From an uncultured Bacteroidales bacterium (GTDB lineage: Bacteria; Bacteroidota; Bacteroidia; Bacteroidales; Bacteroidaceae), in the NCBI GenBank assembly GCA_902800925.1, contig CADCGD010000039.1:1-32515 (forward strand): a stretch of 32,515 nt of DNA, written 5' to 3'. The first letter of the stretch is position 1. Each line of letters starts with the position of its first letter. Position numbers and translations under genes: made by a program. The notes beneath the pieces were generated by a model. The model ran no database searches and was not told the origin of the DNA. It saw only the letters and a list, made by a program, of their open reading frames with translations. Positions 24,387 through 32,515 of the stretch are shown piece by piece.

Positions 24387-25484
24387 CTATTTTCCCCCAA
24401 TTTTTAACCAACAGACTATCGGATTGTGGTCACTTGCGTCTATTTTTGTGTCAATATGGCACTGATAGGGGGTCATATCTGAAGAACAGAAAATGTGGTC
24501 GATACGGAATGAGAAAGCTTTCTGATTATACGACAAACCGATGCCCCGACCGGTTTCTACGAAACAGTCGTGCAACACCTTACTCATCTGATGCCTCGAA
24601 TAGGATATAGGATTGTCATTGAAGTCACCACAGACAATGACTGGGTAGCGCCCAAGATACTGGCTTACATAATCACAGACAGCATCTATCTGTTTGGAAC
24701 GCTTGGCGTTAGCTTCAGCTAACTTCACCATGAGAAGTTGAGACTCGGCTCGTACAGAGTCGCTATCCATCTCGCCCTTTAGTATCTGACGGTACTGACG
24801 CCGGTCCTCCTGGTTCAAATGACAACTCTCGAAGTGGTTGTTCACCACAATGAGTGTATCCGATCCCACCTGCAGCCACCATGCTGCACTACCGTTGCTA
24901 ACCGTAGGATAGACGATACGCTCACGATGGATGATGGGATATTTGGTATGGATGCCCAGACAATTGAAACTTTGGGCATTATGACTCAACACCACGGTGT
25001 CATTATACTGCAGTCCTCGTTCTTCATACTGCTTGAAACAATTACGGCGCCAAGAGTCGTTGTCTTCTTGCAGACAGACAATATCCGCCTGCTCGTCTAT
25101 CAGATAATCACGTACCGTCTCAAAGCCATCATCATATCTATAATTGCCACCATAGCTGCAGACATTATACGACACCAACTTGATGGCATCGTCTGGAGGT
25201 GACGAGCCCACATTCAGAGGCATATATATAGAAATAGGTATATAGGCCAACACATAACCCACAACAGGCACCCACGCTCTGGTCCACTTGAAGATAAGCC
25301 AGAACAACAAGAAGCCCATGTTGATGAGCAGCAGAATGGGGAAGGCCATACCAACAGTTGACACCAATGGATGATCGGCAGGATTGATGCGGTCGCTATA
25401 TCCTACCAACAGCATTACAACGACGGTAGCGACATTCGCTCCCGTCATCATCTGCACGGTCAACTTCTTTAACTGCTTAATCAC
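24387..25484 (-). CDS. Membrane-anchored endonuclease/exonuclease/phosphatase family protein
   Basis: A 365-residue protein. The first ~95 residues hold about three hydrophobic segments, so the protein is membrane-bound. The EEP (DNase I-like) domain follows, at about 100-365: KLVSYNVCSYGG, ADIVCLQEDND with the metal-binding Glu, VVNNHFESCH, VIVCGDFNDNP, and SDHNPIVCWL with the terminal Asp-His pair. The catalytic set is complete. The substrate could be a nucleic acid, phospholipid or phosphoinositide-like ester and cannot be decided. It lies 13 bp downstream of the rhomboid gene, probably co-transcribed, an arrangement I recall as common in Bacteroidales. Confidence 0.88.
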   Translation of the reverse strand: MIKQLKKLTVQMMTGANVATVVVMLLVGYSDRINPADHPLVSTVGMAFPILLLINMGFLLFWLIFKWTRAWVPVVGYVLAYIPISIYMPLNVGSSPPDDAIKLVSYNVCSYGGNYRYDDGFETVRDYLIDEQADIVCLQEDNDSWRRNCFKQYEERGLQYNDTVVLSHNAQSFNCLGIHTKYPIIHRERIVYPTVSNGSAAWWLQVGSDTLIVVNNHFESCHLNQEDRRQYRQILKGEMDSDSVRAESQLLMVKLAEANAKRSKQIDAVCDYVSQYLGRYPVIVCGDFNDNPISYSRHQMSKVLHDCFVETGRGIGLSYNQKAFSFRIDHIFCSSDMTPYQCHIDTKIDASDHNPIVCWLKIGGK

Positions 25485-25497
25485 CGCTTACGAGCCA

Positions 25498-26424
25498 CTA
25501 GTTACGTTTCTGCTCAAACAGTTTCTGCTTCTCCTCCTTGGTCAGACTGTCGTAGCCGCTCTTGCGTATCTTATCCAGGATAGCATCTATCTCTTCCTGG
25601 TTCTGTCGCTGACGCTGGTTATACTCCTCGTCAGTCTCTTGACGTCTCTCTTCCCAACGGGTCTGCTCAGCATGCATCCGTTGGTTACGCTGGCGCTCAT
25701 CGTACTTACGCTTCAAGTTGTCAAAAAACTCCTGACCATAGCTGCGACCAAACTGCTGACTGCCGCCTGGATGTTTTCTCCAATAGCGTATCAGCAGGAA
25801 GCCAAAGAGCATACCGCCCAAGTGTGCCATGTGCGCTACACCATCGCCAGGGCCACTCATCGCAGAGAACAGTTCAATGGCAATATAGCCCACGATGAGC
25901 CACTTGGCCTTGATAGGGAATGGGAAGGGAATGATGAACAGGCGCTCGTTGGGGAATATCATACCGAATGCCAACAGGATACCATAGACCGCCCCCGACG
26001 CACCAATGGTTGTCCACATATTGATATAGGCGTCCATTGATATCTGCGCACCACCCATATTCACATATTGGTAGGCGTCCAGCCCCTGTGCCACGTAGTT
26101 GCCATACTGTACAAACTCCTGCACAATACCAGCACCTACACCACACACAATGTAATAAAAAAGGAATTTCTTCGGACCCCACACGCGCTCTATCACCGAA
26201 CCGAACATCCACAAGGCAAACATATTAAAAAGAATATGTGTGAAGCTGCCATGCAGGAACATGTAGGTCAAGAACTGATACACCTGGAAGGCACTGGCCT
26301 TAAAGAAGTGCAGTCCCAGCAGCGCGTTCAGGTCTATGCCACTGCGCTCTAGTACCACCGTGGCCAGATAGGCAAGTACGTTAATGACCAACAGGTTCTT
26401 GGTCATAGTGGGTATGTTGTTCAT
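25498..26424 (-). CDS. Rhomboid-family intramembrane serine protease
   Basis: A 308-residue inner-membrane protease with six hydrophobic helices. The catalytic serine is S143 in GASGAVYG, and the catalytic His is probably H201 in HMAHLGGM. FTHILFNMFALWMFG holds the conserved Asn of helix 2. A long insertion (about 105-135) lies before the serine helix. The C-terminal ~90 residues are a charged cytoplasmic tail of Arg, Gln and Glu, ending KLFEQKRN, which looks coiled-coil. Substrates are unknown. It is first in a two-gene unit with the EEP gene, divergent from HU. Confidence 0.92.
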   Translation of the reverse strand: MNNIPTMTKNLLVINVLAYLATVVLERSGIDLNALLGLHFFKASAFQVYQFLTYMFLHGSFTHILFNMFALWMFGSVIERVWGPKKFLFYYIVCGVGAGIVQEFVQYGNYVAQGLDAYQYVNMGGAQISMDAYINMWTTIGASGAVYGILLAFGMIFPNERLFIIPFPFPIKAKWLIVGYIAIELFSAMSGPGDGVAHMAHLGGMLFGFLLIRYWRKHPGGSQQFGRSYGQEFFDNLKRKYDERQRNQRMHAEQTRWEERRQETDEEYNQRQRQNQEEIDAILDKIRKSGYDSLTKEEKQKLFEQKRN

Positions 26425-26431
26425 CTATTAT

Positions 26432-26459
26432 TTTACTATTTGACGATTTACTATTTGAC
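26432..26459. repeat. Repeated 13-mer (15-bp period) upstream of the rhomboid gene
   Basis: TTTACTATTTGAC occurs at 26432-26444 and again at 26447-26459, separated by GA, just before the rhomboid start on the minus strand. Confidence 0.75.
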
Positions 26460-26499
26460 TATAATTCCCTTGTAGCAACAAATGTGCCACTTGTGGGCA

Positions 26500-26507
26500 C
26501 AAAATTA
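26500..26507 (-). promoter_or_regulatory. Putative -7 element of the rhomboid gene
   Basis: The minus strand reads TAATTTTG (26507-26500), a TAnnTTTG match 76 nt before the rhomboid start. A small hairpin (GTGCC 26484-26488 with GGCAC 26496-26500) and the 13-mer repeat lie in the leader. Confidence 0.4.
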
Positions 26508-26589
26508 CTAAAAATATCCGGTTTTCAGCACTAAAACGGGCTTTTACACACTTTTTTTAATGAAAAAAGCAAAATTTTTCCGTTTTTTG

Positions 26590-26620
26590 TTTGTTTTTTC
26601 ACAACTTTGTCCTATATTTG
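26590..26620 (+). promoter_or_regulatory. Promoter of the HU gene
   Basis: TTTG (26590-26593), a 19-nt spacer and TATATTTG (26613-26620) match the Bacteroidetes consensus. The leader to ATG 26673 is about 45 nt and AT-rich, as expected for a highly expressed gene. Confidence 0.75.
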
Positions 26621-26672
26621 CGTTCAGAATTTGACTTAAACTATGTATCATTCACTTTAAAACAACCAAATT

Positions 26673-26948
26673 ATGAACAAGACAGAATTAATCGATCAGA
26701 TTGCAGCTGGTGCTGGTCTGACAAAAGTTGACGCAAAGAAGGCTCTGGACGCTACTGTAGCAGCTATCAAGGACGCTCTCGTAAAGGGTGACAAGATTCA
26801 GCTCGTTGGTTTCGGTACTTTCGCTGTTGCTGAGAAGCCTGCTCGTGAGGGTATCAACCCTGCTACCAAGCAGAAGATTAAGATCGCTGCCAAGAAGGTT
26901 GCTAAGTTCAAGGCTGGTGCTGAGCTCGCTGAGGCTGTCAACAAATAA
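26673..26948 (+). CDS. HU-family DNA-binding protein
   Basis: A 91-residue nucleoid protein of normal HU length. The helical dimerisation part starts MNKTELIDQIAAGAGLTKVDAKKAL, shown here as MNKTELIDQIA and KVDAKKALDATV. The beta-saddle has LVGFGTFAVAEKPAREGINPATK, visible as GFGTF and GINPATKQKI, the DNA-binding arm with the intercalating proline. The C-terminus is Lys/Ala-rich. HU bends and compacts DNA. The gene stands alone with its own promoter and terminator and uses a narrow, favoured codon set (AAG, GCT, GGT), consistent with high expression. Confidence 0.95.
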   Translation: MNKTELIDQIAAGAGLTKVDAKKALDATVAAIKDALVKGDKIQLVGFGTFAVAEKPAREGINPATKQKIKIAAKKVAKFKAGAELAEAVNK

Positions 26949-26967
26949 TTCTTGTAAAGAAAAATTC

Positions 26968-27002
26968 AAGAGGGCTTCACCACTCGGTGAGGTCCTCTTT
27001 TC
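26968..27002 (+). terminator. Rho-independent terminator of the HU gene
   Basis: AAGAGGGCTTCACC (26968-26981) pairs with GGTGAGGTCCTCTT (26986-26999), with two G-U pairs, around ACTC; a T tract follows. Confidence 0.85.
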
Positions 27003-27050
27003 GTTCTAACAACAAATACTCACTACTAACTATTCACTTAACAAACCACA

Positions 27051-28319
27051 ATGAAAAGAATCTTCCATATCCTGCTATTGTTGGGTTTAGTCCTCACAAC
27101 ATGGGCACAGGGAACGAGTGCACTGGAACAGCTGAAGGCAGATCCACGAAAAGCCTATGGCACCGACTACCCCTACTCGTACGAGAACTTCAAACTCACA
27201 AAGGCACCTAGCGGCTACAAGGCATTTTACATCAGTCACTATGGTCGTCACGGTTCACGCTACTACTGGAACGATGTGCTATACCGTGAGATGGACTCAG
27301 TGCTGACCAAGGCTCACGCCCTCGGACAACTGACACCCGTCGGCGAGGCATTCCGCGAGAAGTATAACGCCTGCAAGGCTGACCTCGCAGTCAGCGTCAG
27401 CGAGCTGAGCAACCTGGGCTGGGAACAGCACCAGTTCATTGCTCGTCAGATGTATAACAACTTCCCAGAGGTCTTCAAGAACGGTGGTGACGTCTTTGCA
27501 GTAGCATCACTGGTTGGCCGCTGTGTTATCAGTATGGCTGCATTCTGTCAGGAACTGGTGCAATGTAATCCGAAGATAGAGATTCGTGAGCAGTCAGCCC
27601 GCAAGACACTGGACGGTGTGAAGCCCGACGACCGACAGAATCCGCTGCACCACCGTTGGCCACGCTCGAAGCCCCGCTACGAACAGAACAGGAGCATGTT
27701 CCAGGGCAAGGACTCGCTACGTGAAGTCATCGTGCCCCGTGTGTTCACCAGCACAGAGGGACTGCCTGGCACACCACACCATATTGGCAGCAATCTCATC
27801 AACCTCTATACCTCACTGCCCAGCATTGGGCAGGAGGGCATCATGGAGGGTATCATCACCGACGAAGAGCTGGCAGCACGCTGGGAGGCAGAGAATCTGG
27901 GTGGCTACTCCTGGGTCTTCGGACCTCGCTACGACATGATACCTATTCTACAAGATATCATCAAGAAGACTGACGACGTGCTGACTGGCAAGACACAGCG
28001 AGTGGCCGACCTGCGCTTTGGTCACGACACCTGTCTGGGCCCGCTGACTGTACTGATGGGTATCAACGGTGCCGACAAGGACCCAGAGAACCCGTATGAC
28101 GTCAAAGACTGCTACCAGAACTGGGAGACGTGTAAGGCATCTAACCTGCAACTCATCTTTTACAAAAGTAAGAAGCAAGGCGAGGATATCCTAGTGAAAT
28201 GCTTACTGAATAGTCAGGAAGCCACACTCCCCCTACCCTCAGACCTGTTCCCCTACTACCGCTGGCAGGACTTCAAGAAGTTCTATACCGACCGCTGTAA
28301 TAGCGTGGAGAAGAGGTGA
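27051..28319 (+). CDS. Secreted histidine-type (branch 2) acid phosphatase
   Basis: A 422-residue protein with a signal peptide (MKRIFHILLLLGLVLTTWAQG), so periplasmic or exported. The phosphate-binding motif is YGRHGSR with the nucleophile H67. The partner motif is GHDT (H325-D326), the histidine acid phosphatase signature of the phytase/MINPP group. The proline often seen after RHGxRx is absent (RHGSRYYW). It releases phosphate from esters; phytate or other inositol phosphates are possible substrates but not shown. Length is normal for the family. It follows HU but has a terminator before it, and no consensus promoter was found. Confidence 0.88.
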   Translation: MKRIFHILLLLGLVLTTWAQGTSALEQLKADPRKAYGTDYPYSYENFKLTKAPSGYKAFYISHYGRHGSRYYWNDVLYREMDSVLTKAHALGQLTPVGEAFREKYNACKADLAVSVSELSNLGWEQHQFIARQMYNNFPEVFKNGGDVFAVASLVGRCVISMAAFCQELVQCNPKIEIREQSARKTLDGVKPDDRQNPLHHRWPRSKPRYEQNRSMFQGKDSLREVIVPRVFTSTEGLPGTPHHIGSNLINLYTSLPSIGQEGIMEGIITDEELAARWEAENLGGYSWVFGPRYDMIPILQDIIKKTDDVLTGKTQRVADLRFGHDTCLGPLTVLMGINGADKDPENPYDVKDCYQNWETCKASNLQLIFYKSKKQGEDILVKCLLNSQEATLPLPSDLFPYYRWQDFKKFYTDRCNSVEKR

Positions 28320-28340
28320 GAGGTGAGAAATGAGAGGTGA
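28313..28340. repeat. 7-bp tandem array (GAGGTGA, four units) overlapping the phosphatase stop codon
   Basis: GAGGTGA, GAGGTGA, GAAATGA and GAGGTGA run from 28313 to 28340. The first unit contains the TGA stop (28317-28319) of the phosphatase gene, so the array extends from coding into non-coding DNA. Confidence 0.8.
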
Positions 28341-28347
28341 GATAAAA

Positions 28348-28387
28348 AGAACGCCCATCGTGCTATAGCAGCACTGATGGGCGTTCT
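28348..28387. terminator. Bidirectional terminator between the phosphatase gene and rpoC
   Basis: AGAACGCCCATC (28348-28359) pairs with GATGGGCGTTCT (28376-28387), and the inner GTGCT/AGCAC also pair. A and T tracts flank the stem. The two genes converge on it. Confidence 0.88.
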
Positions 28388-28409
28388 AATTGTATAGTAA
28401 GAATAATTG

Positions 28410-32515
<4,106 letters not shown>

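Overview
The window looks like a chromosomal segment of a Bacteroidales bacterium, most likely Prevotella or a close relative. The evidence is a SusC/SusD pair with surface lipoproteins, a reg_prop/Y_Y_Y sensor-regulator, an RpoC and SecDF of Bacteroidetes type, and several promoters of the Bacteroidetes form TTTG-N19/20-TAnnTTTG. The genus is an inference.

Layout. Positions 1-966 (minus) hold most of an AAA-ATPase-like/PD-(D/E)XK protein. Its promoter lies against what looks like the C-terminal stub of a GH88-type gene (to 1120). Positions 1287-16915 (plus) form a beta-glucan/cellulose utilisation locus: a membrane-tethered regulator (two-propeller sensor joined directly to an AraC-type DNA-binding domain, no kinase), two GH5 lipoproteins, an intracellular GH94 cellobiose phosphorylase, a GPH-type sugar symporter, SusC, SusD, and a surface glycan-binding lipoprotein with a duplicated module. 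The inferred route is surface GH5 cleavage, capture and uptake by SusCD, further hydrolysis in the periplasm, symport of cellobiose, and phosphorolysis to glucose 1-phosphate plus glucose. The enzymes precede susCD, and no beta-glucosidase is present.

Positions 16980-21300 are mostly housekeeping: ribD (minus), prmC-recX (overlapping), comF, tRNA-Arg(CCU) (minus) and a MaoC-like hydratase. Two intergenic regions here carry unexplained structure. One is a nested inverted-repeat element between recX and comF (19292-19450). The other is a roughly 400-bp element (20209-20604) bounded by inverted ~51-bp repeats, with 21-bp tandem units inside, near tRNA-Arg. Positions 21398-28319 hold secDF (minus), an endonuclease/exonuclease/phosphatase family protein and a rhomboid protease (minus), HU (plus) and a histidine acid phosphatase (plus). 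The window ends inside rpoC (28410-32515, minus).

Two essential genes are broken as written. secDF has two internal, frame-changing losses of conserved sequence (near 23815 and 22478), and rpoC has a short one (near 28957). Assembly or sequencing error is the simplest explanation, but it needs read-level checking. Short tandem arrays with a different unit at each place (7, 8, 9, 14 and 15 bp) sit at six gene junctions.
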